Assembly: GCA_963739545.1 (NCBI GenBank)
Contig: CAVUAT010000011.1
Span: forward strand, 744,001 to 808,000
Source of the DNA: CAVUAT01 sp963739545
Lineage (GTDB): Bacteria; Actinomycetota; Thermoleophilia; Solirubrobacterales; 70-9
Direction: 5' to 3'
Length of the DNA stretch: 64,000 bases
The notes below the pieces were generated by a model. The model was not told the origin of the DNA. It saw only the letters and a program-made list of their open reading frames with translations, and ran no database searches. Shown here in pieces: positions 16,405-25,504 of this stretch (positions within the stretch are counted from its first letter, which is position 1; every line of letters begins with the position of its first letter). Made by a program: the position numbers and the translations under genes.

Positions 16405-17238
16405 CTAGGCACCCGCGCCGGCGCGGAGCAGCAGGGACGCCCACTCGCCCTCGACGCGGCGGTCGACCTGCCTCAGCCCGCAGGCCGCGAGCTCCGCTGC
16501 GACGCCTTCGGTCTCGGCCTCGAGCATCCCCGAGCAGACCAGTGTCCCAGGGGCCGTCTCGGCGGCGGCGAGGTGGCGAGCGCACTCGGTCAGCAGCGGC
16601 GCCGTCAGGTTCGCGACCACGGTTGGGGCCAGCGGCGGCGGGCCCTCGCGGACGTCGACGCGCTCGATCGAGAGCGTGACGCCGTTCGCCTCGGCGTTCG
16701 CCTGGGCGGCGTCGAGCGATGCAAGCTCGCGGTCGCAGGCGAGCACCGGCGAGAAGCCGAGTTTCGCGGCAGCGATGGCGAGCACGCCGGAGCCGGTGCC
16801 CCAGTCGGCTATCGCGCCCGACGCCTCGCCTGCGCAGTCGAGCTCGAGGAGCAGCGCCAGGCACAGGCGGGTGGTCGGATGCGCGCCGGTGCCGAACGCG
16901 CGGCCGGGATCGACGACGACGTCGATGGTTTCCCTTTCGGCATCCCACCACGAGGGCCGAACCCTGATGCGGTTGCCGACGACGATGGGCTTGTGGAAGT
17001 CGGACCAGCGATCGGCCCAATCGTCTGGGACGGAGGTCGTGGTCACTTCGACCAGCGTCTCGCCCGCCGCCGCCTTCAGCTCGCCGAGCTCGGGAACCTC
17101 TCCGGGCGCCCCATAGATCGCGTACTCGACGAAGCCCGGGCCGCGCTCCTCCTCGACGCCGTTGGGCGCCAGCTCCAGCAGGCTCGCGAGCACCTCCTCG
17201 GCGCTGGCGAGTTCGCAGCGGACGGCGAGCCTGATCAT
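16405..17238 (-). CDS. prmA: ribosomal protein L11 methyltransferase
   Basis: The 277-aa SAM-dependent enzyme trimethylates ribosomal protein L11. The SAM-binding motif is IADWGTGSGVLAIAAAKLG, with VVDPGRAFGTGAHPTT preceding it (the typical PrmA substrate motif) and VVANLTAPLL corresponding to the NPPY-like motif. I took ATG 17238 (MIRLAVRCEL) because the 22 codons of open frame upstream overlap dnaJ and are low-complexity. In many genomes prmA follows dnaJ as here. Confidence 0.93.
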   Translation of the reverse strand: MIRLAVRCELASAEEVLASLLELAPNGVEEERGPGFVEYAIYGAPGEVPELGELKAAAGETLVEVTTTSVPDDWADRWSDFHKPIVVGNRIRVRPSWWDAERETIDVVVDPGRAFGTGAHPTTRLCLALLLELDCAGEASGAIADWGTGSGVLAIAAAKLGFSPVLACDRELASLDAAQANAEANGVTLSIERVDVREGPPPLAPTVVANLTAPLLTECARHLAAAETAPGTLVCSGMLEAETEGVAAELAACGLRQVDRRVEGEWASLLLRAGAGA

Positions 17239-17245
17239 CCGGCGA

Positions 17246-18325
17246 CTAGCCCGCGGGCTTGCGGGCGCGCGGCTTGCGCCCGAGCTCGGCGTCGAGCTTC
17301 GCAATCATCTCGCGCTGCTCGTCGCTGAGCTCCGTCGGGACGACCAGCTCGAAGACCACGTGCTGGTCCCCGCGCTTGCCACCGCGAAGCGGCGGCAGGC
17401 CGAGGCCCTTGAGCACGGAGATGTCCCCGTGCTGCGCGCCCGGCTCGATCGCGATCGATTCCTCGCCGCCGTCGAGGGTGGGGACGGGGAGCTCACCGCC
17501 GAGCATCGCGGTGGTCACAGGAAGCTCGAGCCGGCTGACGAGCTCTGTGCCCTGGCGGGCGAAGCGCTCATCGGCGCGCACGCGGACCTCTACGTAGAGG
17601 TCACCCGCCCTGGCGCCATTATCGCCGGCGTGGCCGGCCCCCGCAATGCGAATCCGCTGGCCGTCCTCGATCCCGGCTGGGACGTCGACCTCCCATGTGC
17701 GCATCTCCGAGACACGGCCCGCGCCGTTGCAGTCCTTGCAGGGCTGCTCCGGGACTCGCCCATCGCCGCCGCAGCGGTCGCAGGGCGCCGCGCGCACCAC
17801 CTGCCCGAAGACGCTGCGGCTGACTTGGCGCACCTGCCCGGCGCCGTCGCAGGTCTCGCAGGTGTTGATCGGGGTGCCGGGCTCGGCGCCGTTCCCCCGG
17901 CAGTGCTCGCAGGCACTGACGGCCTCGAAGGACACGTCGCGCTCGGCGCCGTCAAGCACCTCCTCGAGCTCGATCTCGACGGCGGTGCCGATGTCGATGC
18001 CGGCGGCTGGCCCGCGGCCGAAGGGGTCGCCTCCGAAGATCGTCTCGAAGATGTCCGAGAAGCCGCCGAAGCCCGCTCCCCCCGCCTCGAAGCCGCCCTG
18101 GCGCAGGCCGTCGTGGCCGAACTGGTCGTAGGTGCGGCGGCGCCCAGCGTCGGAGAGGACCTCGTATGCCTCGGCGGCCTGCTTGAACTTCTCCTCGGCC
18201 TCGGGGTCGTGGTCATTGACGTCCGGGTGCAGCTCGCGGGCGAGCACCCTGAAGGCCTTCTTGATCTCGCCGTCGCCTGCGCTGCGCGAGACGCCGAGGA
18301 CCTCGTAGTAGTCGCGTTTTGCCAT
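17246..18325 (-). CDS. dnaJ: chaperone DnaJ
   Basis: The 359-aa type I Hsp40 has a J domain with His33-Pro34-Asp35, a Gly/Phe region (about 74-105), four CxxCxGxG zinc repeats (CEHCRGNG, CETCDGAG, CDRCGGDG, CKDCNGAG) and the C-terminal substrate-binding domains. It stimulates DnaK, which is not in the window. It lies 16 bp after hrcA. A DnaJ paired with hrcA and without grpE/dnaK is the DnaJ2 arrangement common in actinobacteria. Confidence 0.96.
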   Translation of the reverse strand: MAKRDYYEVLGVSRSAGDGEIKKAFRVLARELHPDVNDHDPEAEEKFKQAAEAYEVLSDAGRRRTYDQFGHDGLRQGGFEAGGAGFGGFSDIFETIFGGDPFGRGPAAGIDIGTAVEIELEEVLDGAERDVSFEAVSACEHCRGNGAEPGTPINTCETCDGAGQVRQVSRSVFGQVVRAAPCDRCGGDGRVPEQPCKDCNGAGRVSEMRTWEVDVPAGIEDGQRIRIAGAGHAGDNGARAGDLYVEVRVRADERFARQGTELVSRLELPVTTAMLGGELPVPTLDGGEESIAIEPGAQHGDISVLKGLGLPPLRGGKRGDQHVVFELVVPTELSDEQREMIAKLDAELGRKPRARKPAG

Positions 18326-18341
18326 CAGGTGCGTTCGCTCG

Positions 18342-19370
18342 CTACTCGTCGTAGACGGTTTCGAAGAAACGGGAGAGCTCGCCGGCCGCCTCGCGCACCG
18401 AGGCGATCGCCGTGCCGTAGTCCATGCGAAGCGGTCCGATCACGCCGACCGCGCCGAGGTTGCGATAGCCGAGCCCGTAGTTTGCGCCGACGACGCTGAC
18501 GGAGTGCAGCTCGGGCTGCGGGTTCTCGGCTCCGATCCAGACGAAGACAGAGCGCTTCTCGAGCGCTGAGCGGAGCGTCTGCAGCATGTCGACGCGGTGC
18601 TCGAGCGCCCGCATCAGCTCATCGGCGTGCGGGAGGTCGGCGGCGTGCTCCTCCGAGAGCAACCGGGCGGCGCCGTCGACATAGAGCGTCTCCTCGGCGG
18701 ACTCCTCGAGCCCGATGAACGCGCTCTCGATCTCGTCGAGGAAGGCGAGCTCGCTCGCCCCGAGGTCGGGGTCGTGCAGGCGGTCGCCGACCATCCGCGC
18801 TCCCAGGCCGAGGCCCGAGAGTCGCTCGTTCAGGTAGCTGCTCGCCCATTCGACCACCCCGCGGTCGACCTCGGCAGGGAAGCTGAATACGCGCTTCGAG
18901 ACTCCCCCGTTGGAGGTGATGACCACGACCATCACGGTGCGGGGCTGCAGGCGAAGCACCTCGACGCGATGGATCGTCGCCGTGTGCAGCGGCGGGGCGG
19001 TGACGAGCGCCACGAGGTCGGTGATGCGCGACAGCGCGCTAGTCGTCTCGCGGATCGCCTCGTCGACCTCGCGCCGCATCCGCGAGAGCCGCAGATCGCT
19101 CTCGGGGAGCACGGGCAGGCGGTCGTCGGATCGCAGCAGCTCCTCGACATAGAAGCGGTAGCCGGAGTCGGTGGGTACTCGGCCGGCGGAGGTGTGGGGG
19201 TGGCTCAGGAAACCCTCGGTCTCGAGGCTCGAGAGCTCGGCGCGCACCGTCGAGGCGCTCCACTCGATCTCGGGCCGCTCGGCGATTGCCTTCGACCCCA
19301 CGGGGCGCGCGTCGGCCACGTAGCCCTCGACCACGTAACTGAGGATCGCCTGCTGCCGCACGGAAAGCAT
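18342..19370 (-). CDS. hrcA: heat-inducible transcription repressor HrcA
   Basis: The 342-aa protein has the winged-helix N-terminus (MLSVRQQAILSYVVEGYV, with GSKAIAE and SASTVRAELSSLE), the conserved SHPHTSAGRVPTDSGYRFYV segment, and a C-terminal effector domain ending IGPLRMDYGTAIASV. It represses chaperone genes through CIRCE sites. I searched the 29 bp upstream of hrcA and the hrcA-dnaJ gap and found no CIRCE inverted repeat, so its targets (such as groESL) are probably elsewhere. Confidence 0.96.
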   Translation of the reverse strand: MLSVRQQAILSYVVEGYVADARPVGSKAIAERPEIEWSASTVRAELSSLETEGFLSHPHTSAGRVPTDSGYRFYVEELLRSDDRLPVLPESDLRLSRMRREVDEAIRETTSALSRITDLVALVTAPPLHTATIHRVEVLRLQPRTVMVVVITSNGGVSKRVFSFPAEVDRGVVEWASSYLNERLSGLGLGARMVGDRLHDPDLGASELAFLDEIESAFIGLEESAEETLYVDGAARLLSEEHAADLPHADELMRALEHRVDMLQTLRSALEKRSVFVWIGAENPQPELHSVSVVGANYGLGYRNLGAVGVIGPLRMDYGTAIASVREAAGELSRFFETVYDE

Positions 19371-19399
19371 GAAGCGATTCTAGGGTCGCCCTGGGGCGG

Positions 19400-19798
19400 C
19401 TAGGAGAGGTCTAGTTCAGCTACGGCGTTGCGTATGACCTGGTTGCCGCCCTGCTCGGCGACGGTGTCGATCACGAGGCGGTCGCCCTCGGCCGCTTTGA
19501 CCGTCCCGGTGACGGTGAGCTCCTGCTCGGGGAAGCCCATCCCGCGGAACTGGACCGAGAGGCGCTTCAGGGCCTTCGGGTCGCCGTCGGCGAGCGCGGC
19601 GTTGGCGCGGGCGACCTGGGCCATCATCCAGAGCCCGTGCAGGATGTTGCTCGGCAGCCCGACCGCGGTCGCGAACTCCTTGTCGATATGGATCGGATTG
19701 AAGTCGCCGGACGCCCCCGCGTACCGGTGCGGCAGGTACTTGTCAGGCGTGGTCGTCATGGCCGGGACCGCGTCGCCCGGTTTCAGGTCAGAACTCAT
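19400..19798 (-). CDS. MaoC-like (R)-hydratase, HadB-like subunit
   Basis: The 132-aa hot-dog protein carries the hydratase-2 motif YAGASGDFNPIHIDKEFA with the catalytic Asp and His, and the HGLWMMAQVAR helix. It is the catalytic-subunit type of the two-subunit (3R)-hydroxyacyl-ACP dehydratases known in mycobacteria as HadAB/HadBC. Its partner-like gene is 37 bp upstream. Mycolic acids are not expected in this lineage, so its acyl substrate is open. 3-Hydroxyacyl-CoA/ACP dehydration in fatty acid metabolism is the safest call. Confidence 0.85.
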   Translation of the reverse strand: MSSDLKPGDAVPAMTTTPDKYLPHRYAGASGDFNPIHIDKEFATAVGLPSNILHGLWMMAQVARANAALADGDPKALKRLSVQFRGMGFPEQELTVTGTVKAAEGDRLVIDTVAEQGGNQVIRNAVAELDLS

Positions 19799-19835
19799 GA
19801 CTGCGGCATGTCCTCTGCTTCGCGTCCGGGCATGC

Positions 19836-20276
19836 CTACACCCCCCTCACGATGTTGGTCCAGGTCCCACGCACCACTTCGGCGCCGTCCTGGTTGGTCG
19901 AGACGGACTCGAACACGTAGAAGCCCTTGCCGTCCTTCTCGTAGATGTCGGTGCACTTGGAGTTGGTCGTGATCACGTCGCCGACGCAGACCGGCTCGCT
20001 CCACTGAAACTCCTGGCCGCCGTGCAGCAGAGCCGCGAGGTTGATCCCGACCGCGGGATCGAGGATCGCCGGTGCCATCGCGGGCGCGCTGTAGACGACG
20101 GTGAACATCGGGGGCGCGACAACGTCGCGGTAGCCGGCGCCCTTGGCGGCCTCTCGATCGTGGTGGACCTTGTTCTCGGCGCCGATCGCGTTCGCGAACT
20201 CGCGCACCTTCTCGAGCCCGACCTCGTAGGTCGTCGCGGGCCACTCCTTGCCGATCGCCTCTGTCTTGACCGCCAT
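19836..20276 (-). CDS. MaoC N-terminal-type dehydratase, HadA/HadC-like subunit
   Basis: The 146-aa protein matches the FAS1-like/MaoC N-terminal dehydratase domain: YEVGLEKVREFANAIG, VVAPPMFTVVY, and a C-terminal strand set ending VVRGTWTNIVRGV. This non-catalytic hot-dog subunit forms the substrate tunnel with a HadB-like partner, which is the next gene. The two likely work as one heterodimer. The ATG 20276 faces a divergent plus-strand gene starting at 20356. Confidence 0.85.
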   Translation of the reverse strand: MAVKTEAIGKEWPATTYEVGLEKVREFANAIGAENKVHHDREAAKGAGYRDVVAPPMFTVVYSAPAMAPAILDPAVGINLAALLHGGQEFQWSEPVCVGDVITTNSKCTDIYEKDGKGFYVFESVSTNQDGAEVVRGTWTNIVRGV

Positions 20277-20355
20277 CGGCGCGGCAGTCTACAGCGGGGC
20301 TGGCCGCCCAGCCAGTTTCGTCGCGCGGATCGCGTGGATCGGCTATGCCTCCCGC

Positions 20356-20994
20356 ATGGGCCTGCGTCTGACCGAGCGAGACGAGAGCGGGACCGTCCAC
20401 CTGCGGCCGGCGGGGATCCCCGTGATCATCGCCGCGCTGGCCCTCCCCGTGATCGGCGCGCTGGCGCTCGGAACGCTCACGAACCTCGGGATGGGCATCG
20501 GCCTCGCGGTCGGGGCGGGCGTCGTCCTGGCACTGGTGGTGGCCGCGGCGCGGGCGAGGCCCGACGGACCGATCGAAGTGGCTCCCCGGCGGGACGCCGA
20601 TCACCGCGTGCTCGTTATGGCCGCTGCCGAGATCAGCGCCGGCGCCGCGACCGAGGTCGCCGCGATCGCAGGGCAAGCCGACGACGTGCGTGTGGTGGTG
20701 CCGGTGGGCGGCCGCCAGATCGACCGCTGGACCTCCGCCACCGACGGCGCGCGCGAGGCGGCCCAGGACGGGCTCGCCCGCTCGGCCGGCGCCCTTGTCG
20801 CGGCCGGTCTCCCCGTCAGCGGCGCGCTCGGGGACGGCGACCTCGCTCAGGCGCTCGAGGACGAGCTGGCGGGATTCCCGGCGGACCGCGTCGTGATCGT
20901 CACCGGAGACGGCGGGCCCGAGATCCCGCCCCAGGCCGCAGCGAGACTGGGCCTGCCCCTCGAGCGCGTCCGCGCCCAGGGGGAGACGGGCTAG
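20356..20994 (+). CDS. membrane protein with C-terminal universal-stress-like domain
   Basis: The 212-aa protein begins at ATG 20356 (MGLRLTERDESGTVHLRPAG). Two adjacent hydrophobic segments (about residues 19-37 and 40-63) form a hairpin anchor, followed by an alpha/beta domain of about 125 aa. The pattern VLVMAAAEISAGAATEVAAI, VRVVVPV, DRVVIVTGDGGPEIPP resembles universal stress proteins, though I cannot identify a nucleotide-binding loop. I do not recognise a named family. It overlaps the convergent SnoaL-like gene by 4 nt. An earlier in-frame start would overlap hadA and is less likely. Confidence 0.65.
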   Translation: MGLRLTERDESGTVHLRPAGIPVIIAALALPVIGALALGTLTNLGMGIGLAVGAGVVLALVVAAARARPDGPIEVAPRRDADHRVLVMAAAEISAGAATEVAAIAGQADDVRVVVPVGGRQIDRWTSATDGAREAAQDGLARSAGALVAAGLPVSGALGDGDLAQALEDELAGFPADRVVIVTGDGGPEIPPQAAARLGLPLERVRAQGETG

Positions 20995-21425
20995 GCCGCT
21001 TCCCTCTCGTGAACGAGGGCTTGCGCAGCCTCGCGGTCGGGCTGCAGCGAGAGGTACTCCATCCGCCCGTCGCGAATCCCGAGCACCCAGGCCAGCAGGT
21101 TGCCGACCTCGATGCCGCTTCCGGCGCCGACGCCGCGGGTCTGGATCATCGCGACGACGTGGCGCTCGCCGACCGGCTCTATGTCCTCGATCTTCATCTC
21201 GAACTCGGACCAGGCCTCGTCCCAGGCGGCGAACCAGCGCCGGAACTGCTCGATGCCCGTGTAGGTGCCGGCGTTCCCCAGCTCGGCCGGGACGAAGACT
21301 TCGACGTCCTCGGTGAACGTGGCGATCGTGGCCTCCTGGTTCCCGGCGATCCAGTCCGCCAGCCCGCCGTGGGCGAGCTCGAGGTTGGCCTCCTGCTCGG
21401 GCGTGTGCTCGCCGCTATTCGCCAT
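20991..21425 (-). CDS. SnoaL-like/NTF2-fold protein
   Basis: The 144-aa protein has the NTF2/SnoaL pattern: an early helix (LELAHGGLADWIAGNQEATI), FTEDVEVFVPAE, and a core ending GIRDGRMEYLSLQPDREAA. SnoaL-like proteins include ketosteroid isomerases and polyketide cyclases, but many have unknown substrates. Its start overlaps the lepA stop by 11 nt, so it is translated together with lepA. A second SnoaL-like gene lies directly upstream of lepA, and both share a GAGSGIE-x(n)-IRDG pattern. Confidence 0.75.
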   Translation of the reverse strand: MANSGEHTPEQEANLELAHGGLADWIAGNQEATIATFTEDVEVFVPAELGNAGTYTGIEQFRRWFAAWDEAWSEFEMKIEDIEPVGERHVVAMIQTRGVGAGSGIEVGNLLAWVLGIRDGRMEYLSLQPDREAAQALVHEREAA

Positions 21426-23211
21426 CGACCTGGAGCACCGTCAGGAACGCCTCCTGCGGCACCTCGACGGCGCCGACCTGCTTCATCCGCTTCTTGCCCT
21501 TCTTCTGCTTCTCGAGCAGCTTCTTCTTCCGGGTGACGTCGCCACCGTAGAGCTTCGCCGTCACGTCCTTGCGGACCGCCTTCACGGTCTCGCGGGCGAT
21601 GATGTTGGAGCCGATCGCCGCCTGGACGGGGACGTCGAACTGCTGGCGGGGGATTGTCTTGCGCAGGCGCTCGACGAGCACCTTGCCCTGCTCGTAGGAG
21701 TTGTCCTTGTGCACCACGAGCGAAAGGGCGTCGACCTTGTCGCCCGCGAGCAGGACGTCGAGCTTGACGAGGTTCGAGGTCCGGTTGTCGATCGGCTCGT
21801 AGTCGAGCGAGGCGTAGCCCTGGGTCCTCGACTTCAGCTGGTCGAAGAAGTCGAGCACGATCTCGGCCAGCGGCAGGTCGTACTGGATCTGGACCCGGGT
21901 CGGCGACAGGTAGTGCATGCCGACGTGATCTCCCCGGCGCTTCTGGCAGAGCTCCATGACCTGGCCGACGAAATCATTGGGGGCGATGATCGTGGCACGG
22001 ATGAACGGCTCCGAGATCGACTCGATCGAGGCGGGGTCGGGCATGTCGGTCGGGCTGCGGACCTCGACGGTCTCGCCGCCGATCAGGTGGACCTCGTAGC
22101 GGACGTTCGGCGCCGTGGCCAGCAGCTCGAGGTCGTACTCGCGCTCGAGGCGCTCGCGCACGATGTCCATATGGAGCAGTCCGAGGAAGCCGACGCGAAA
22201 GCCGAAGCCGAGCGCGTCGGAGGTCTCGGGCTCCCAGGTCAGGGCCGCGTCGTTCAGCGAGAGCTTGTCGAGCGCGTCGCGCAGGTCCTCGTAGCGGTCG
22301 GTGTCGAGCGGGAACAGCCCCGAGAAGACCATCGGGCGCACCTCGCGGTATCCGGGCAGCGCCTCGGCCGCTCCGGACTCGCGGCTCGTCAGGGTGTCGC
22401 CGACGCGAAGCTTCGTCACGTCCTTGATCCCGGTGATGACGTAGCCGACCTCGCCCGCGGACATCCCGGGCACGGGCGTCATCTCGGGGGCGAAGAACCC
22501 GATGTCGTCGATCTCGGCGAGCGTCCCGGCCTGCATCGCCGCGATCGGCTCGCCCTTGCGGAAGGACCCGTCGACCATCCGCAGGTACGCGACGACGCCG
22601 CGGTAGGGATCGAACTCGGAGTCGAAGATGAGCGCGCGCGGCGGCGCCTCCGGCTCGCCGACCGGAGGCGGGATCTGCTGCACGATCGCCTCGAGCACGT
22701 CGGTCACGCCCTCCCCGGTCTTCGCCGAGATGCGCAGGGCGTCCGAAGGATCGCCACCCAGAAGGTCCGCCACCTGCGCGGCCGCACCGTCGGGGTCGGC
22801 TCCCGGAAGGTCCACCTTGTTCAGCACCGGGATGATCTCGAGGCCCGCGTCGATCGCGGCGTAGGCGTTGGCGACGGTCTGCGCCTCGACGCCCTGGGCG
22901 GCGTCGACAACCAGGACCGCGCCCTCGCAGGCCGCGAGGCTGCGCGAGACCTCGTATGAGAAGTCGACGTGGCCGGGGGTGTCGATCAGCTGCAGGTTGT
23001 AGGTCTCGCCGTCGGCCGCGGTGAACGCGACGCGGACCGCCTGCGCCTTGATCGTGATACCCCGCTCGCGCTCGAGGTCCATCGAGTCCAGCATCTGCGG
23101 CACGTGGGTGCGCGCGTCGACGGCCCCGGTGAGCTCGAGGATGCGGTCGGCCAGGGTCGATTTCCCGTGGTCGATGTGGGCGATGATCGAGAAGTTCCTG
23201 ATGCGCTCCAT
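21415..23211 (-). CDS. lepA: elongation factor 4 (LepA)
   Basis: The 598-aa ribosomal GTPase has G1 AHIDHGKST (residues 11-19), the switch-I RERGITIKAQ, G3 DTPGHVDF, G4 NKVDLPGADP, EF-G-like domains, and the LepA-specific C-terminal domain with the DVTRKKKLLEKQKKGKKRMK tail. It back-translocates or helps ribosome biogenesis. It is flanked on the same strand by two SnoaL-like genes and is not next to hemN as in many bacteria. Confidence 0.97.
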   Translation of the reverse strand: MERIRNFSIIAHIDHGKSTLADRILELTGAVDARTHVPQMLDSMDLERERGITIKAQAVRVAFTAADGETYNLQLIDTPGHVDFSYEVSRSLAACEGAVLVVDAAQGVEAQTVANAYAAIDAGLEIIPVLNKVDLPGADPDGAAAQVADLLGGDPSDALRISAKTGEGVTDVLEAIVQQIPPPVGEPEAPPRALIFDSEFDPYRGVVAYLRMVDGSFRKGEPIAAMQAGTLAEIDDIGFFAPEMTPVPGMSAGEVGYVITGIKDVTKLRVGDTLTSRESGAAEALPGYREVRPMVFSGLFPLDTDRYEDLRDALDKLSLNDAALTWEPETSDALGFGFRVGFLGLLHMDIVRERLEREYDLELLATAPNVRYEVHLIGGETVEVRSPTDMPDPASIESISEPFIRATIIAPNDFVGQVMELCQKRRGDHVGMHYLSPTRVQIQYDLPLAEIVLDFFDQLKSRTQGYASLDYEPIDNRTSNLVKLDVLLAGDKVDALSLVVHKDNSYEQGKVLVERLRKTIPRQQFDVPVQAAIGSNIIARETVKAVRKDVTAKLYGGDVTRKKKLLEKQKKGKKRMKQVGAVEVPQEAFLTVLQVDGE

Positions 23212-23224
23212 GGGAGCGATGATG

Positions 23225-23632
23225 TTAGGCGCGCGGCTGAGGCTGGTCCCGGGCGGCGGTCGCGGCCTCCTCGTGAGTCACGAAGTGCCGGAACTCGATC
23301 GCCAAGCCGTCGCGAATCCGCCACAGGTTCCAGGCCTCGTCGGTCATCTCGATCCCGCTGCCGGCGCCCTTCGCGTGGAAAGCGACGCGGCAGAGCACGC
23401 AATCGCCGACTACGTCCGTCGCGAGGACCTCGCTGCGCTGCGAGGCGAAGATCTCGGGCTCCATGTTGGCGCGGATGGCGTCGCGGCCCTCGAGGGGCGA
23501 CTCGAACTCGGCGACCCGGTGCCAGGTCATGTCGGGATGGATGCTCTGGGCGGCCGCGTCGAAGTCACTCCGGTTGAACGCCTCGTAGCCGGCGAGCACC
23601 TTCCGGACGGCTTCATCCATGTCTTCTGGCAT
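23225..23632 (-). CDS. SnoaL-like/NTF2-fold protein
   Basis: The 135-aa protein starts at ATG 23632 and shows the NTF2 helix-plus-cone pattern (VRKVLAGYEAFNRSDFDAAA, IHPDMTWHR, IRDGLAIEFRHFVTHEEA). It looks like a diverged relative of the gene on the other side of lepA, since both have GAGSGIE followed by an IRDG strand. The His, Asp and Trp positions in the cavity could allow catalysis, but no substrate can be assigned. It sits 13 bp before lepA. Confidence 0.75.
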   Translation of the reverse strand: MPEDMDEAVRKVLAGYEAFNRSDFDAAAQSIHPDMTWHRVAEFESPLEGRDAIRANMEPEIFASQRSEVLATDVVGDCVLCRVAFHAKGAGSGIEMTDEAWNLWRIRDGLAIEFRHFVTHEEAATAARDQPQPRA

Positions 23633-23648
23633 GGCGTGAGTATCGCGG

Positions 23649-25457
23649 CTACAGCCCGGGCACGGCGCGGCGCAGCAGGCGGCGGACCTGGTCGGCCTCG
23701 GGGACGCGCAGTGCGACGACCGCTGCGAAGAATGCGGCGGCGCCGAGCGCGAGGGCCGCGCCCAGCGAGACGATCTGGGCGATCAGGCCCTGCCCGAGCG
23801 CCTCGTCGAGCCCGAGCCAGACCAGGTAGCTGACCGCGGCGAGCAGCGCGGAGGCGCCGAGGATCCGCGTCGTGCTCCAAACCAGGCGGCGCAGCTCGAG
23901 GCCGCCGAGCTCGCGCCGCATGAGCACGGCCTCTGCGGCGACGCTGACGCCGGTCGCGATCGTCGTCGCGGCGACGATGCCGGCGACGCCGAACGGCTTG
24001 TAGAGCAGGCCCGAGGCGAGCGCGGTGATCGCGAGGTTGACGCCCGAGATCCAGGTGGGGACCCAGGGCCGCTGCAGGCTGAAGAAGGTGCGGGTGAGGA
24101 TCAGGAAGAGGCCGTTCAGCGGCAGTGAGAAGGCGAACCAGAAGAGGGCCTCGGCCACGAGCTCCGTCTGCGCCGCGTCGAACTCGCCGCGCTCATAGAT
24201 CAGCCTGGTCATCGGCTCGGAGAGGACCAGAATCGCGGCCGCGGCTGGGATCAGCATCAGCAGGATCTGGCGCATGCCGTTCGCCATCGTGGAGCGAAGG
24301 TCGGCGTACTCCTCGCGCGCCGCGAAGCGGGCCAGGGTCGGGAAGAGGACGGTGGCGATCGCGACCGAGAAGATGCCCTGCGGGAGCATGTAGATGCGGA
24401 ACGCCTTGTCGATGCCGGCCGGCGCCTGCTCGGAGACGAACGTGGCGAAGAAGCTGTTGATCAGCAGGTTGAAGTTGATCAGCCCGAGGCTGATCGTCAC
24501 CGGCAGCATCAGCAGCAGCACCTGCCGGACGTCCGGCGAGATCCTTCGCGGCAGCTCCCAGATCATTTTGAAGTTGAAGCTGGTGTTGCGCAGGTCCCAC
24601 ATCGGGATCGCGAGCTGGATCACCGTGCCGACGAGCACGCCGATGGCATACGCGTAGATCTCGTCGTCCTCGGAGAACCTAGGCGCAAGGGCGACCAGCA
24701 CGACGATGATCGCGACGTTCCAGAAGAACGGCGAGATCGCGAACGCGGCAAAGCGGTCGTCGCTGTTGAGGATGCCGACGACCATCCCCGTAAGCCCAAG
24801 CAGGATCAGGATCGGGAACAGGATCTGCGCGAGCGTCACCGTGAGGTCCAGCAGCTCGCCCTCGAACCCGGGCGCGAATAGCGGCACGAGCACCGGCGCT
24901 GCGAGCACGAAGAGCGCCGTGATCACGCCCAGGACAGCGGTGACGATCACGATCATCTGCGAGGCGAGCTGAAACGCCTCCTTGCGCTTGCCCTGCTCGA
25001 GCTTTTCGAGGAACACCGGCACAAAGGCCGCCTGGATCGCGGCGTCTGCGAACAGGCTGCGGACGAGGTTCGGGACCTGGAAGGCGATCGTGAACGCCGA
25101 CATGGCACCCGAGATACCGAAATAGCTCGCGGCGACGATCTCGCGCACCAGGCCCGCGACGCGCGAGAACGCCGTCGCGATCGAGAAGAACGCGGTCGAG
25201 AGCCCCAGGCGGCCCTCCTTCTGGTCGAACTCCGGCGGCTCGAACGTCGTCCGCGGGGAGGGCGCCGGGATGGCCATGAAGGTCTCGGTGTCCAGCGAGA
25301 TCCCCGCCGTGGGCGGCATCGCGCGCTCGGCGGGGCGTCGCGGAGCCTCGGGAGGCTCGAAAGGAACGGCCTCGAACTCCCTCGTCGAGGGATCGAAGGG
25401 CTCGCGGGGCGCGGGCGGCGGCCCGCCCAGCTCGTCGTTGTCTCGGTTTTCAGTCAT
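23649..25457 (-). CDS. murJ: lipid II flippase MurJ
   Basis: The 602-aa MOP-superfamily protein has about 14 hydrophobic helices and MviN motifs such as RVAGLVREIVAASYFG and FQVPNLVRSLFADAA. An unusual hydrophilic N-terminal region of about 85 residues, rich in Pro and Glu, precedes the first helix (FDPSTREFEAVPFEPPEAPR). It moves lipid II across the membrane for peptidoglycan synthesis. I placed the start at ATG 25457; GTG 25493 is possible. Its 5' end is divergent from rpsT. Confidence 0.93.
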   Translation of the reverse strand: MTENRDNDELGGPPPAPREPFDPSTREFEAVPFEPPEAPRRPAERAMPPTAGISLDTETFMAIPAPSPRTTFEPPEFDQKEGRLGLSTAFFSIATAFSRVAGLVREIVAASYFGISGAMSAFTIAFQVPNLVRSLFADAAIQAAFVPVFLEKLEQGKRKEAFQLASQMIVIVTAVLGVITALFVLAAPVLVPLFAPGFEGELLDLTVTLAQILFPILILLGLTGMVVGILNSDDRFAAFAISPFFWNVAIIVVLVALAPRFSEDDEIYAYAIGVLVGTVIQLAIPMWDLRNTSFNFKMIWELPRRISPDVRQVLLLMLPVTISLGLINFNLLINSFFATFVSEQAPAGIDKAFRIYMLPQGIFSVAIATVLFPTLARFAAREEYADLRSTMANGMRQILLMLIPAAAAILVLSEPMTRLIYERGEFDAAQTELVAEALFWFAFSLPLNGLFLILTRTFFSLQRPWVPTWISGVNLAITALASGLLYKPFGVAGIVAATTIATGVSVAAEAVLMRRELGGLELRRLVWSTTRILGASALLAAVSYLVWLGLDEALGQGLIAQIVSLGAALALGAAAFFAAVVALRVPEADQVRRLLRRAVPGL

Positions 25458-25474
25458 ACGGGTTCGGCTATTCT
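25447..25474 (+). promoter_or_regulatory. candidate housekeeping promoter of rpsT
   Basis: TTTTCA (25447-25452) and TATTCT (25469-25474) are spaced by 16 bp and lie about 30 bp before the rpsT ATG. Both differ from the consensus by two bases. They stand out because this stretch is relatively AT-rich in a GC-rich region. The site overlaps the first codons of murJ (start 25457). Confidence 0.35.
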
Positions 25475-25504
25475 CATTCGTCGCCCGTCCCACGGGTCTT
25501 TCTT

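Noticed and set aside
19371..19399. CIRCE element controlling hrcA-dnaJ
   Set aside because: No TTAGCACTC/GAGTGCTAA inverted repeat is present in the short gap.
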